IMG/VR virus record: IMGVR_UViG_3300006924_000044
Span: 1 to 46,304 of that record
Direction: 5' to 3' (one strand)
Source: a virus
Length of the DNA: 46,304 nt
Part shown: piece after piece, positions 9,788 to 18,766 of the stretch
Layout: each line of letters starts with the position of its first letter
How positions within the stretch are numbered: the stretch's first letter is position 1
Program-made: the position numbers and the translations under genes
Notes under the pieces: model-generated
What the model was told of the DNA's origin: nothing
What the model saw: the letters and a program-made list of their open reading frames with translations, nothing else
The model's database searches: none

Positions 9788-10668
9788 TATAATGCTCCGT
9801 TTGTTTCGTCTTCGTCTGTATTGTCCCCTTCATCAGTTGACTGAACGTCACCTCCATCGAATGGAGGTATGTTAGCCGCATCCGCTTCCTCTAATGCCTG
9901 TACAAGGTTGGTGCTTATAGGGAATCCAAATGCAGTCAAAAGCATTAGAAGGTCAGATGTACCTACAATCCCGTCACGGTTTAAGTCACTGACAAGACTT
10001 GCTGAAGGTCCAATCGCTCCCAAAAGACTTCTGTATTCGCTGGCAGTGAACTGGTTATTAACACCATCCATTGAAGAGGGAACCGTCCATCCATCGAGAC
10101 CGTTCTGAGTTAATTGAGCTGCTAGATCATAGTTTGACAGTATATTGAACCCAGCTTCTCCAGTTCCGTCACCCTCATCGCCAGTAGACAGATTTGCCTC
10201 TGATAAACCAGCCGCATCAATAAATGCAGTGACACCAGCTGGGCTTGTTATATCAATACCTTGAGACCCTATATACTCAGAGACTACACCCTCTAATATA
10301 TCATCTGGAGTTAGAGGTAAAGAAGTGTCATCAACAAGAAGATTTATGTTTTGACCTATATTGAATAAGGCTTGATTTATTTCATTCTGATCGGTCGTGT
10401 TTATCTGACCCGCCAGGTCTTCAAGTCCATCAAAGCTAGCTGTAACGGCAACTTGACCAGGGTTAAGTATTGGTATGTCAGTTGCTATGTCTCCTTGCTG
10501 TAGAAACTCGTTAAGACCTATAACGCCATCACCGTCTGTATCTACAAAGACCTGAAATCCAGTTACGTTTAACGCATCCTCAAGTTCAGGATCCACTATA
10601 GGCCCCGTGATTGCAATATCAGCGCCTGGAGATGGCTGACTAACAATCTCAAAGTCGGTTGTGGGGAC
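9787..10668 (-). other. inserted calcium-binding module (EF-hand plus dockerin-like repeat)
   Basis: This stretch encodes about residues 1508-1800 of the muzzle-like protein. It lies exactly between two segments that are normally continuous in this family, the GGYDP…EYLLT strand and the AYSNKFKSW domain. It holds the EF-hand loop at 10507-10542 and the dockerin-type loop at about 9925-9987. Asp and Gly are enriched and aromatic residues are scarce compared with the flanks. It looks like an acquired domain, with the gene break at its 3' end. Confidence 0.6.
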
Positions 10669-13600
10669 TTCATTCAGACGAATAATAGTTAATAGGTACT
10701 CATCCTTAAGTGGATCATAACCCCCTATCATCTTAAGAGCTCCTGAGTCAGATGATATTCTTTTAATCTCAGACGATATAGCCGACTCTACCGCTCCATC
10801 AGATATATTTCTGAGTCCTTGAGATCGATTGTAAGTGTAAACATTACCATGCCTCTTGTTAGCATAGTATATGGTGTCGTCATTCACAACAACAGACTCA
10901 GCTGAGTCACAACCCTTAAATCCTGCCTGAGCTATTGCCTCACCTAAAACAATATTAGATGATATGATATTACTACCCCCAGAGGCGTCTGATATTACAT
11001 TCTTAGATAAAGGTATTAAAGAGATCCTAGAGTCCTGCATCAAAGTCAGGTAACCAGAAGATGTAGACATATAGTTTATTTCACCCTGGTTGTAATCATA
11101 GTCATTGTAATTGATGGAGTTAATATTGAATGAGGTAAACCTAGGTCTTGAAGACTCAGGATTACTCTTGTCAGAATAAGTTACTGAAGCCTCTCTTCTG
11201 GATTCCTTTGCGCTCTTACCTATTACATTAGGCCTCCCAAAACCTTTGAAGTCACCCCTGTTAATGTCAGTCGCTGTGTTAGACTCTAAAAATATGCTTT
11301 CAAAATTAGACGCAGCTCCAAGGTTGCTAGTGTTATCAGAAGTTATTAAGTCAACAAACTCTGAGCCTTCAACATTCTTTAAATTAACGGCAACCTTCCT
11401 GAACCATATATCACCTTTATTTAAAACAATAGTAGAGGGGGAGTGAACGAGGTTACCATCAAATGTAGCAATCCGATATGTGTTCCCCATCTCGTAGTAA
11501 AACTTCTCTTCCTCCTCCATATTTTTAGAGGGGGAGTAAATCTCCACTATGCAGTTCTCAGACCAACTGCTTGATCCTGAGCTAACGGACTGATAAGATA
11601 ATCCCGTAGCTTCTGGGTTGTCCCTTAGTACAAGGAATTGACCTTGAGTTCTTGATGATATCGTCGAAGAATCCTCCTCTTGGTCTTCAAGTATCACACT
11701 ATACTCCTCTCCTTCTTGTGGTACAGCTAGGTCAACTAAACCTATTACGTCAAACTCATACAATGAAGATGCGTATATCCTTGAGTCTTCCTGCCCGTAA
11801 GATATTACTCTTAGCTTATCCCCTTCTTTGTAACTGTACATATTCAACCCCCCAGCAACATTCTTAGCCCCGAATGAACTAGTGTAGGATATTTCATTTC
11901 CCTGCAAGTAGTTCAAAGAAACATACAAGTTGTTTCTCTCTGTGGATTCTACTTCTTCAGAGAATCTTCTTACATAAGCATTGGGTACGGAGTACTGTAT
12001 GAAATTGTCTATGGTGGAGTTACCCCCATAAACTATCTTGAAGTAATGAGCCCAACTAGGCGGTTCGTGCTGTATAGATAGGGCAATCGATGATGGGCCT
12101 CCTTGAGATCCTTCTGGCCTGTCCTGAGAAGATAAACCAGGGACAAAGACGTTAGTCAAATAATTAACGAATCCATGCCTTCCTCTCTCGTCGTAATAAA
12201 CGATTCCGAAGTCGTGATTTGCGTTCGATTTAAAACTTCTAAATACATCTCCAGAATAACTTCCAGAAACATTCAGAAAGGATGGAGCAAGAAACTGAAG
12301 GAGAGAAAAGTTAACGCTAAATGGACTTAAAGCCCCTGGAAGATCATCGTGTTCAAAAGGAACTGGGTAGGATATTGAACCTACAGTGTTATCATCAATT
12401 TCGTAAACGTTTATAGGACGTGCGTTTTGAAGCAAGGGTAAAACCGTAGGTCGGAAATCGTTGCCCCCAGGTATTGATCCTAACGGAAAGCTGCTGTAAG
12501 AGGTAAGTCCTATTCTTCCGCTAAACATAGGTGAAACAGAATGTGAAATCTGAGTATTCCAGTCGCCTTGATTGAGAGAGCCCCACGAAGATATGGCGTG
12601 TATAGTTGATTTTAAGGTGTTTATATCTTTAACAAATGGAGTGCAAAAAGGTATTGATCCTTGTTGATCTAATCTGTAATCATCATATGAGTTTCCACTT
12701 ACACTATCCCTTGAAGGACCGCCCCCTGGACCTCCCTTACCATCAAATATGCAAGCAACACCCCCTGAGTTTTCATCACCCTCAGTAAGGATGTCAATTT
12801 TTGTTGGACCATTTTCAGTTAAATAGCCTATGATATTTTTGTACCCAGCTCCAGGAGCCAATAAAAAATTAGAGTCTGATGTCGATTCATCTATGTTTAA
12901 AGTGGCAGCCGTAAAATCACCACCATAATAAGACATATGATCGTCTAAATTAAAATCGATGACGGTCCCATCTTCATTCATAAACTCCACTGAAGGATCT
13001 ATTACCCCCCAAGTATTTAAGAAAGGGATTGAACCTGCAGGAACACCCTGAACTGCGCTACTACTCCTTAGTAGGTTCTTATAGCAGCTCATTGGCTTTA
13101 CGTCAGTCAAACTCAATAGAGAAAGCCTGAATCCCTTCTTAGTTGAGCTCTCAATGTTTGTATCGGAATCATCAAATGATGAAATTCCAAACTTAGCTGT
13201 AGCTTCTTTAAATATGACGTAGCCAATAGGAGCTTTATCTACATCGAAACCAGCCCCACCCTGTAACACAGCCATTATCATGCGAGATAAATCAGGCGCA
13301 GTATTTGTCTGACCTATGTAGGCTTGAGGTATAATTGTATGATTTGATATCGGTAGATTATGGTTTAGAGTAGATGTTGTGTCCTGTACTATGGACTCCT
13401 CTAATATAAAATCCTTGTACGTGAGCTCCGAATACTCAAGACCTGTAATTATTTCTTTTATGGTTGTGGCTGTGATTCCGTCAAAACCAGAAGATACCCC
13501 CTGGGAGAGAGTAAACCCTACATTAAAGACCAGCGATCCCCCCCTAAGTATTATCGGATTAGCAGCACTTGTACCGATTCTAGCGAATAAAGTTTCGTTT

Positions 13601-15189
13601 GCTGACTGGCCTGAGGAAGCGTTGTACTTTTTCTTCCACCTAAGACCAGAGCTATTTTCATCAACTATTCCCTCATTCTCTCCAGAGAAAAGAAGTACTT
13701 TTTCTGCGTTATTAACCCCGCGTAAATAAGAGGCCCCTGAGTCATTAGCGCTTTGCTCGCTGTAGTTAGCGGAGTTATTATTGAATTCATTGTAATTGTA
13801 GCTTGACGAAAGGGACTGATCATATTCCCCAATCAAAGCAGATTGATGGTAGGAATTATCAGAGTTGTATATGTGCCAATTCCTGTCGGGAGTCATATTG
13901 ATATTTATCGATATGCCAGCACCAGGAGGTACTGAGTCTGGAAGCGATGAAGTATCTATCGTGAAACCAACAGACTTACGCTTTGCGCCTGAAGATCCAT
14001 TAAGCTGTTCTTCATGAACTCCGATAAAGCTATTAGAACTAACCGTAAAGTCTACACCATCCAGAGGTCTTTGTCTGTATATAACTTGACCCTGACACTC
14101 TACATTAACGGAATCAAATCCGTCAAAGTAATTCCCATACATCAACCTATTCTCTGCAACGGTCTGAGCCTTCGCTTTCCTAGGTACAGAGTCGAACTGT
14201 TTGTCTATGTCTGATTCAGGAAAAGCTCTTGCCAGCTTATCATTGTAAAATGGGTAAACCCCTACATACTGATCGTTAACCCCAAACAAATCAGAGCGTT
14301 TTATCTCCTCAATTTCCAAAAAAGAAGAGCCTTCTCCCTCTCTAGCTAATATCTTGATGAATTCTATCTCTGGACCTGGCTTAGGTATGATAAGATTACA
14401 AAGGTTGTAACTATCGTGGCTACCATAAGTTAGCGCACCTTGCTGTATTACTGAGGGGGGAAATGCAACATCAGAATATACCGATACAGCAGATTCAAAT
14501 CCATCTATATATATATGCTGGTAAGCAAACTGAAATCCAGAAGTACCTTTAAAATTACTAACCTTTCTATTATTATCCTTAGTGAAGGAAAAAGATATAG
14601 GGTCAAGAGGAACCTTAGGGCATGCCGTTATAAAGTCAGCCTCTGCATAGGAGTTGCCGTAGATATTTTCTTGAGCTTCATAAGCTCGGTAAGCATTTAT
14701 CTTTCTTGGCTCATTCTTATTATCCGTGAAGAATATAACAGCATCTTTGTCAAACTCATCTCCATGGGTGTCAGGAAATGTCTGCTTGTTTATGTGAACA
14801 ACATCACCCTTCACAAAACCATTAGATGGAAAGTTAAACTGCTTACTCTTGTATATCAACCTCACATAGGGCTGATCCCTCTGTCCTGAAAGTTTATCCT
14901 CTGGGTCGTATGCCCATATACCATGATCGCTACCTGTACTAGATGACACAAAGAAGTAACAGATATTTGTTTTCTGATCTATTACACTTCCGAGAACACG
15001 AGATTCAGCGCCAAAAGGTGTGGACTGATTAATCTCTGTGTTGCCCTTTATATTCTTTAGCACACCTATGTTTCCCCCTTCGTCTGAGCTTGAGTAAAGG
15101 TTTAAAGCGTCAATCATAGACGACTTATCAATTAGCTTACCATCAATATCTGTGTTAAGCTTCCTGGGTATAATCTTATCTATCGGCAT
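9787..15189 (-). CDS. giant muzzle-like tail protein with C-terminal EF-hand/dockerin extension
   Basis: 1800 residues. The N-terminus (RKLNTDIDGKLIDKSSMIDA then NIGVLKNIKGNTEI) is a signature I associate with the large stabilisation/muzzle protein of crAss-like podoviruses. The body is beta-rich and rich in Ser, Asn and Tyr. A late propeller-like region ends with GGYDPLKDEYLLTI at about residues 1487-1501. From about 1508 the character changes to acidic and helical, with a canonical EF-hand loop DTDGDGVIGLNE (1550-1561) and a dockerin-like DLNRDGIVGTSDLLMLLTAF (1735-1754), ending in an Asp/Glu tail. It shares a TAATG junction with its own C-terminal partner gene and with the ring gene. It probably forms the distal tail that contacts the host. 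Confidence 0.75.
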   Translation of the reverse strand: MPIDKIIPRKLNTDIDGKLIDKSSMIDALNLYSSSDEGGNIGVLKNIKGNTEINQSTPFGAESRVLGSVIDQKTNICYFFVSSSTGSDHGIWAYDPEDKLSGQRDQPYVRLIYKSKQFNFPSNGFVKGDVVHINKQTFPDTHGDEFDKDAVIFFTDNKNEPRKINAYRAYEAQENIYGNSYAEADFITACPKVPLDPISFSFTKDNNRKVSNFKGTSGFQFAYQHIYIDGFESAVSVYSDVAFPPSVIQQGALTYGSHDSYNLCNLIIPKPGPEIEFIKILAREGEGSSFLEIEEIKRSDLFGVNDQYVGVYPFYNDKLARAFPESDIDKQFDSVPRKAKAQTVAENRLMYGNYFDGFDSVNVECQGQVIYRQRPLDGVDFTVSSNSFIGVHEEQLNGSSGAKRKSVGFTIDTSSLPDSVPPGAGISININMTPDRNWHIYNSDNSYHQSALIGEYDQSLSSSYNYNEFNNNSANYSEQSANDSGASYLRGVNNAEKVLLFSGENEGIVDENSSGLRWKKKYNASSGQSANETLFARIGTSAANPIILRGGSLVFNVGFTLSQGVSSGFDGITATTIKEIITGLEYSELTYKDFILEESIVQDTTSTLNHNLPISNHTIIPQAYIGQTNTAPDLSRMIMAVLQGGAGFDVDKAPIGYVIFKEATAKFGISSFDDSDTNIESSTKKGFRLSLLSLTDVKPMSCYKNLLRSSSAVQGVPAGSIPFLNTWGVIDPSVEFMNEDGTVIDFNLDDHMSYYGGDFTAATLNIDESTSDSNFLLAPGAGYKNIIGYLTENGPTKIDILTEGDENSGGVACIFDGKGGPGGGPSRDSVSGNSYDDYRLDQQGSIPFCTPFVKDINTLKSTIHAISSWGSLNQGDWNTQISHSVSPMFSGRIGLTSYSSFPLGSIPGGNDFRPTVLPLLQNARPINVYEIDDNTVGSISYPVPFEHDDLPGALSPFSVNFSLLQFLAPSFLNVSGSYSGDVFRSFKSNANHDFGIVYYDERGRHGFVNYLTNVFVPGLSSQDRPEGSQGGPSSIALSIQHEPPSWAHYFKIVYGGNSTIDNFIQYSVPNAYVRRFSEEVESTERNNLYVSLNYLQGNEISYTSSFGAKNVAGGLNMYSYKEGDKLRVISYGQEDSRIYASSLYEFDVIGLVDLAVPQEGEEYSVILEDQEEDSSTISSRTQGQFLVLRDNPEATGLSYQSVSSGSSSWSENCIVEIYSPSKNMEEEEKFYYEMGNTYRIATFDGNLVHSPSTIVLNKGDIWFRKVAVNLKNVEGSEFVDLITSDNTSNLGAASNFESIFLESNTATDINRGDFKGFGRPNVIGKSAKESRREASVTYSDKSNPESSRPRFTSFNINSINYNDYDYNQGEINYMSTSSGYLTLMQDSRISLIPLSKNVISDASGGSNIISSNIVLGEAIAQAGFKGCDSAESVVVNDDTIYYANKRHGNVYTYNRSQGLRNISDGAVESAISSEIKRISSDSGALKMIGGYDPLKDEYLLTIIRLNEVPTTDFEIVSQPSPGADIAITGPIVDPELEDALNVTGFQVFVDTDGDGVIGLNEFLQQGDIATDIPILNPGQVAVTASFDGLEDLAGQINTTDQNEINQALFNIGQNINLLVDDTSLPLTPDDILEGVVSEYIGSQGIDITSPAGVTAFIDAAGLSEANLSTGDEGDGTGEAGFNILSNYDLAAQLTQNGLDGWTVPSSMDGVNNQFTASEYRSLLGAIGPSASLVSDLNRDGIVGTSDLLMLLTAFGFPISTNLVQALEEADAANIPPFDGGDVQSTDEGDNTDEDETNGAL

Positions 15190-15962
15190 TAGTACTTAGG
15201 TGCCTGCTTAAAGTTCTTACGGATAGTCTTTAGAGCTTCTTCCTTCGTGAAGTTGCTCATCCTGGCGTTTGCCTTCCTTCTTTCGTTATAATATTCCTGA
15301 CGAGCTCTAGACTTTTCAGCAGCTGGTACAGTAGATTTTCGTTCAACTATCCTGTAATACATATAAGACCTCAGGGCTTCTTCTGCGTACACATGAACTT
15401 CAGGATCATCAGATCTAGCTTCATCAGCTATATACTCCATAACAACTTGAGACTGACCACTATTAGTGTCTATCTCAATTCTGTTCTGATCTAGGTTTAT
15501 ACGATACCCTCCAGCCAAGTTGCCTCCCCCCACACCATACAGCCTACCTAGTCCGCCTTGATACAAGTAATTCTCAAATACGTAAGGATACTCACTACCA
15601 CTATCACCATCATTCCCTGTGGTAGATGATTTAGAATCTGTTCTGGTGCTGTCTGTTATGACCTGAGAGTAGTTGATGTGTTTATTCTCACCGAAAACCC
15701 TGACAACCCCGTCAGACCCCACAACGCCAATCTTTACCATATCAACAAAATCCGCTGGTAGAGTAACAGTGCTGTTCTCAGCATTAACAGACAGCTTTAA
15801 TGATCTAATTTTCTTACCTAAATCAAATCCAATTTCTCTAATTCCCCTTAAGGCAAAGTTTTTTATAGCTATATCAGAAGCATTGCTAGCATAATCATCG
15901 CTATCCAGCGTTACTATGAAGTCACTAATTACCTCCGAAAGTTTTACTTTATTTTGACTCAT
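15189..15962 (-). CDS. ring / tail-adaptor protein (tail tubular A-like)
   Basis: 257 residues. An N-terminal helical domain contains IKNFALRGIREIGFDLGKKI, then STVTLPADFVDMVKIGV, a Gly-rich loop, and NRIEIDTNSG..QVVMEYIAD. A long C-terminal helix carries YAEEALRSYMYYRIVER and QEYYNERRKANARM. This helix / LPxDFV / beta / EAL-x-x-Y arrangement matches ring or adaptor proteins of crAss-like podoviruses and is functionally like T7 gp11. Such proteins form a ring under the portal. It has TAATG junctions on both sides and pairs with the 262-residue gene. Confidence 0.7.
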   Translation of the reverse strand: MSQNKVKLSEVISDFIVTLDSDDYASNASDIAIKNFALRGIREIGFDLGKKIRSLKLSVNAENSTVTLPADFVDMVKIGVVGSDGVVRVFGENKHINYSQVITDSTRTDSKSSTTGNDGDSGSEYPYVFENYLYQGGLGRLYGVGGGNLAGGYRINLDQNRIEIDTNSGQSQVVMEYIADEARSDDPEVHVYAEEALRSYMYYRIVERKSTVPAAEKSRARQEYYNERRKANARMSNFTKEEALKTIRKNFKQAPKY

Positions 15963-16750
15963 TATTCAGATGCTTCTTCTTGTGTTGCAAATGCTGTTAT
16001 GTTAGGATCTCTGAGCCTGATACCTATAAGCTTTGCCATTTCCATTACTACTTCAGTGAGGTAGTGAGGTGGCAAGTGAAAATCCCTTGAGTTGGTAGAA
16101 TCAAAAAAGTCTTGTTCGTTCCCTCCAAACTCAATAGAGTTGAAAGCATAAACAGGAGGTAAAGTACTTACTGTTTCATTATTTGTTATTGACCCTGGCT
16201 TCGAGTAGTAAGTAATTTCCACGTAATCAAGATTATCAGGAAACACCTCTATTTGACTTCTGCCTACAAGAGCTACTGGAAAATTTACAGTAGGCTTCGA
16301 TAGATTGCTTGATAGCAAGTAATTAATTTTCTCAGGTTCATAAACCAACTGACATTGTACAAAATCTTCTCCTTCTCCTGATTCAGAGCTGACATTGCTA
16401 TCCGCCATGATGCTAATCAATTTAGACATATCATCTGGCTTAGGTATAACAACTAATGTACCGCTAGTCCCGAACGCTTCATTATCATTTTCAGCAGCAC
16501 TAATTTCCGTTCTTTTGATATAGAAAGATAAATCCTCAAGACGCTGCTTTCTAATTGACTTATCTCTTCCAGGATCGAAATTCTGACGAGCCAGTCGCTT
16601 AGCGCTAGACAGCTCTGAGAACATTTCATTATAGATGTTCAACTGAGCTAAAGCAGAGAAGTTGTTAAATACTTGGGGTGTTATAAAACCCTTTTGCTCT
16701 TTATTGGCTAAATCCTTTAAGGACTGATATACTTGATACACGCTGACCAT
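15962..16750 (-). CDS. second ring / tail-connector protein
   Basis: 262 residues. The start, VYQVYQSLKDLANKEQKGFI then TPQVFNNFSALAQLNIYNEM, resembles crAss-like ring proteins that open with a helix pair around an NK-xx-G-xx-TP-xx-FN motif. A beta-rich middle (LVVIPKPDDM…VEITYYSKPGS) is followed by a C-terminal helix EVVMEMAKLIGIRLRDPNI. The gene has its own TATATTTGC box ending 3 bases before the ATG, predicting a leaderless message that also covers the next ring and muzzle genes. It ends TAATG into the 257-residue gene. Confidence 0.7.
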   Translation of the reverse strand: MVSVYQVYQSLKDLANKEQKGFITPQVFNNFSALAQLNIYNEMFSELSSAKRLARQNFDPGRDKSIRKQRLEDLSFYIKRTEISAAENDNEAFGTSGTLVVIPKPDDMSKLISIMADSNVSSESGEGEDFVQCQLVYEPEKINYLLSSNLSKPTVNFPVALVGRSQIEVFPDNLDYVEITYYSKPGSITNNETVSTLPPVYAFNSIEFGGNEQDFFDSTNSRDFHLPPHYLTEVVMEMAKLIGIRLRDPNITAFATQEEASE

Positions 16751-16753
16751 GAG

Positions 16754-16762
16754 GCAAATATA
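16754..16762 (-). promoter_or_regulatory. Bacteroidetes-type promoter, leaderless placement, for the ring-muzzle genes
   Basis: The minus strand reads TTGTTTTTCG then TATATTTGC, with 3 bases (CTC) before the ATG at 16750. The 20-base plus-strand block at 16753-16772 is identical to the one at 43698-43717, so this looks like a repeated phage promoter rather than chance. Confidence 0.65.
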
Positions 16763-16774
16763 CGAAAAACAAAA

Positions 16775-18721
16775 TCAGGCCAAATTTGCTGCTTTATGCT
16801 TGTATCTATTGTAAAGCTGAGTGGCTAAGTTCCTGCAGGTGAGATCACCTAAGTCTTTTCCTACCACACCAAACCTGGCTATTCTAATTAAACCTTCGTT
16901 CGTATTGAACGGAAGAACCATACCTAAATATCTAACATCAAGCTGAGTGTCTTCTTCGTCAATACTAGATTTTCTTGAAGCAACTAACTCGCCATCCTTA
17001 GAGTATATAAACAAATCTCTGTTGATTGTCCTTCTAACGACAAAAGTATACAGATTCTCCTCGCTAGTTATTTCTTGCTGAGTGTTCTGAACAAATGGGA
17101 AGCTACTAAATAAAGCTTCAAAGGAGCTTGATTGTGGATGGCTAGATGAAATATCAGAAAAAACGCCATGATTAACCTCAAACTCATTACCCAAAGAGTC
17201 ATATGGGAATGGCCCCATGTTTGAAACAAATGTAGGGGATGCAAGCGGAACACCGTTATACTTACTAGCGTGTAGCGGCTTCATTAAAGTGCCTGGAGGT
17301 ATCACCAGGGTCATGTAGGTTACGTAATCTGTATAAGGGAATGTAGGGTCCTGTGGTATATTGCTTCCGATTCTTTCGACTATCTGCATTACAGATCTAC
17401 TAAACTCAGTAGCTATATCATCCTGAGATACTGTGTATATGATAAGCCCATGAGCCGTTGCTGGGTTATTTGGGTCGTGAACGGAAACGTAAATGACATC
17501 ACCCGCCAACAAATTAGATGACCTAGTGAATGTCTTAAAACTAGTGAGATTACCAGACCCATTAGTGGATACAGTGAACTTAGGTATCACTAATCCTAAA
17601 TCGTCTTGGGCACTTTGATTAAGGCTGACTGAATCCCTTAAAATAGCTTGAATACTATCGACTATATCATCAGAAGCAACTGTAAAAGAGATGTTTATAC
17701 TGGTGTGATTTTGAAGATCGAAACTTACAACGTCACCAATAAATAAATTATTTCCAGTGTTGTTTACCCTGCATTGGGTTATAGTAGCTCCATCAGATTC
17801 AATGTCATCAAAAGTAGGTATGAGGGGATTAGACGAAGGGGTTACATCAACACCACCCCTAGTTATCACTACCGTACCTGATTTCGAGCTGTTGCCAGTA
17901 AAAGAAACCAAGCTTCCACTGGTGACGCTAATAGCAGATGTTATGACGTGATCAGTCTTAAACCTCTTATAATCAGCTACTTGTGAGTTAGAAAGCGATG
18001 AAGGTAAAGTAGCCGCTACAACTGTTCCAGAAAAAGATACATTAGTTTTTAGCTCACCATTCTTATCAAAGGATATAGTTTTAGAATTACAAGCAGTATC
18101 TGGGTTTCTACATATAGGGCCATCATTAACTAGATCGTAGTCGTTTCCACCGACACCTGAGTTAACAAGTGTAGTTATAACGTGACCATCTTTAGCTGTT
18201 ATGTTTTCACCTCCGTAATCAACGAAGGGTTTGTTTTCAACCTTTAAAAAATCAATGCCATTAACTATTGCGTTAGCATCAAGGCCACTAACGATAGCCT
18301 CAGTCCCTACCAATCCACGCTCTACTGGACGAGCCCTTACCCTTGTGTCAATGTTAGGTGATGGGGTTATAGTCCTGAATGTGTTCTCACCTCCTATAGC
18401 GTCAAACTTCATGACGTCAGTTACTGTATTCTTATTTATGAAGCTAATGATATTCTCCATAAGGTCGGTTTCTTTACCTACCTCACAAGTAACTGTAATG
18501 CTAGTCTTCTCAAATGACTCTCCAGCAAGCGTTAGGCTGTTCTCTTCAAAGGGGGCGGAGTTATTGAAGTACATTATTAAAGCACCTCTGTCCGCAGCCA
18601 TATAAGCTAGATTATTTGCTGGTAGGGATATAACGCTAATACCCTTTCCGTTATCAGAAAATACTGCACCTCCACGCAGAGCAGGTTCTTCGCGCTTGAA
18701 TAAGAAAAACTTTTGAGCCAT
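16775..18721 (-). CDS. large beta-rich virion protein (unknown family)
   Basis: 648 residues from the ATG at 18721. A TTG six bases upstream lies inside the promoter's TTTG and should not be used. The protein starts MAQKFFLFKREEPALRGG, followed by many Ser/Thr/Asn/Val strands suggesting repeated beta-sandwich domains. Near the C-terminus are LYTFVVRRTINRDLFIYSKD and a short helix DLTCRNLATQLYNRYKHK. Position between capsid and ring genes suggests a connector, head-decoration or tail-sheathing component. The separate promoter and upstream terminator make it a new transcription unit. I do not recognise a family. Confidence 0.7.
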   Translation of the reverse strand: MAQKFFLFKREEPALRGGAVFSDNGKGISVISLPANNLAYMAADRGALIMYFNNSAPFEENSLTLAGESFEKTSITVTCEVGKETDLMENIISFINKNTVTDVMKFDAIGGENTFRTITPSPNIDTRVRARPVERGLVGTEAIVSGLDANAIVNGIDFLKVENKPFVDYGGENITAKDGHVITTLVNSGVGGNDYDLVNDGPICRNPDTACNSKTISFDKNGELKTNVSFSGTVVAATLPSSLSNSQVADYKRFKTDHVITSAISVTSGSLVSFTGNSSKSGTVVITRGGVDVTPSSNPLIPTFDDIESDGATITQCRVNNTGNNLFIGDVVSFDLQNHTSINISFTVASDDIVDSIQAILRDSVSLNQSAQDDLGLVIPKFTVSTNGSGNLTSFKTFTRSSNLLAGDVIYVSVHDPNNPATAHGLIIYTVSQDDIATEFSRSVMQIVERIGSNIPQDPTFPYTDYVTYMTLVIPPGTLMKPLHASKYNGVPLASPTFVSNMGPFPYDSLGNEFEVNHGVFSDISSSHPQSSSFEALFSSFPFVQNTQQEITSEENLYTFVVRRTINRDLFIYSKDGELVASRKSSIDEEDTQLDVRYLGMVLPFNTNEGLIRIARFGVVGKDLGDLTCRNLATQLYNRYKHKAANLA

Positions 18722-18723
18722 AC

Positions 18724-18732
18724 GCAAATATA
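18724..18732 (-). promoter_or_regulatory. Bacteroidetes-type promoter, leaderless placement, before the 648-residue gene
   Basis: The minus strand reads TTTTTTGTTTTG then TATATTTGC, with only 2 bases (GT) before the ATG at 18721. The T-rich part is the tail of the terminator just upstream, so terminator and promoter are fused within about 40 bases. Confidence 0.65.
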
Positions 18733-18738
18733 CAAAAC

Positions 18739-18760
18739 AAAAAAGCCACCCGAAGGTGGC
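18739..18760 (-). terminator. intrinsic terminator with UUCG loop after the AT-hook gene
   Basis: The minus strand has GCCACC-TTCG-GGTGGC (18745-18760) followed by six T. The 6-bp GC-rich stem, UUCG tetraloop and T-tract form a textbook Rho-independent terminator. It lies 7 bases after the stop codon of the gene at 18767-19561. Confidence 0.8.
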
Positions 18761-18766
18761 CTTTCT

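Noticed and set aside
18722-18727. TTG start for the 648-residue gene
   Set aside because: The TTG is part of the TATATTTGC promoter box; the ATG at 18721 is the natural start.
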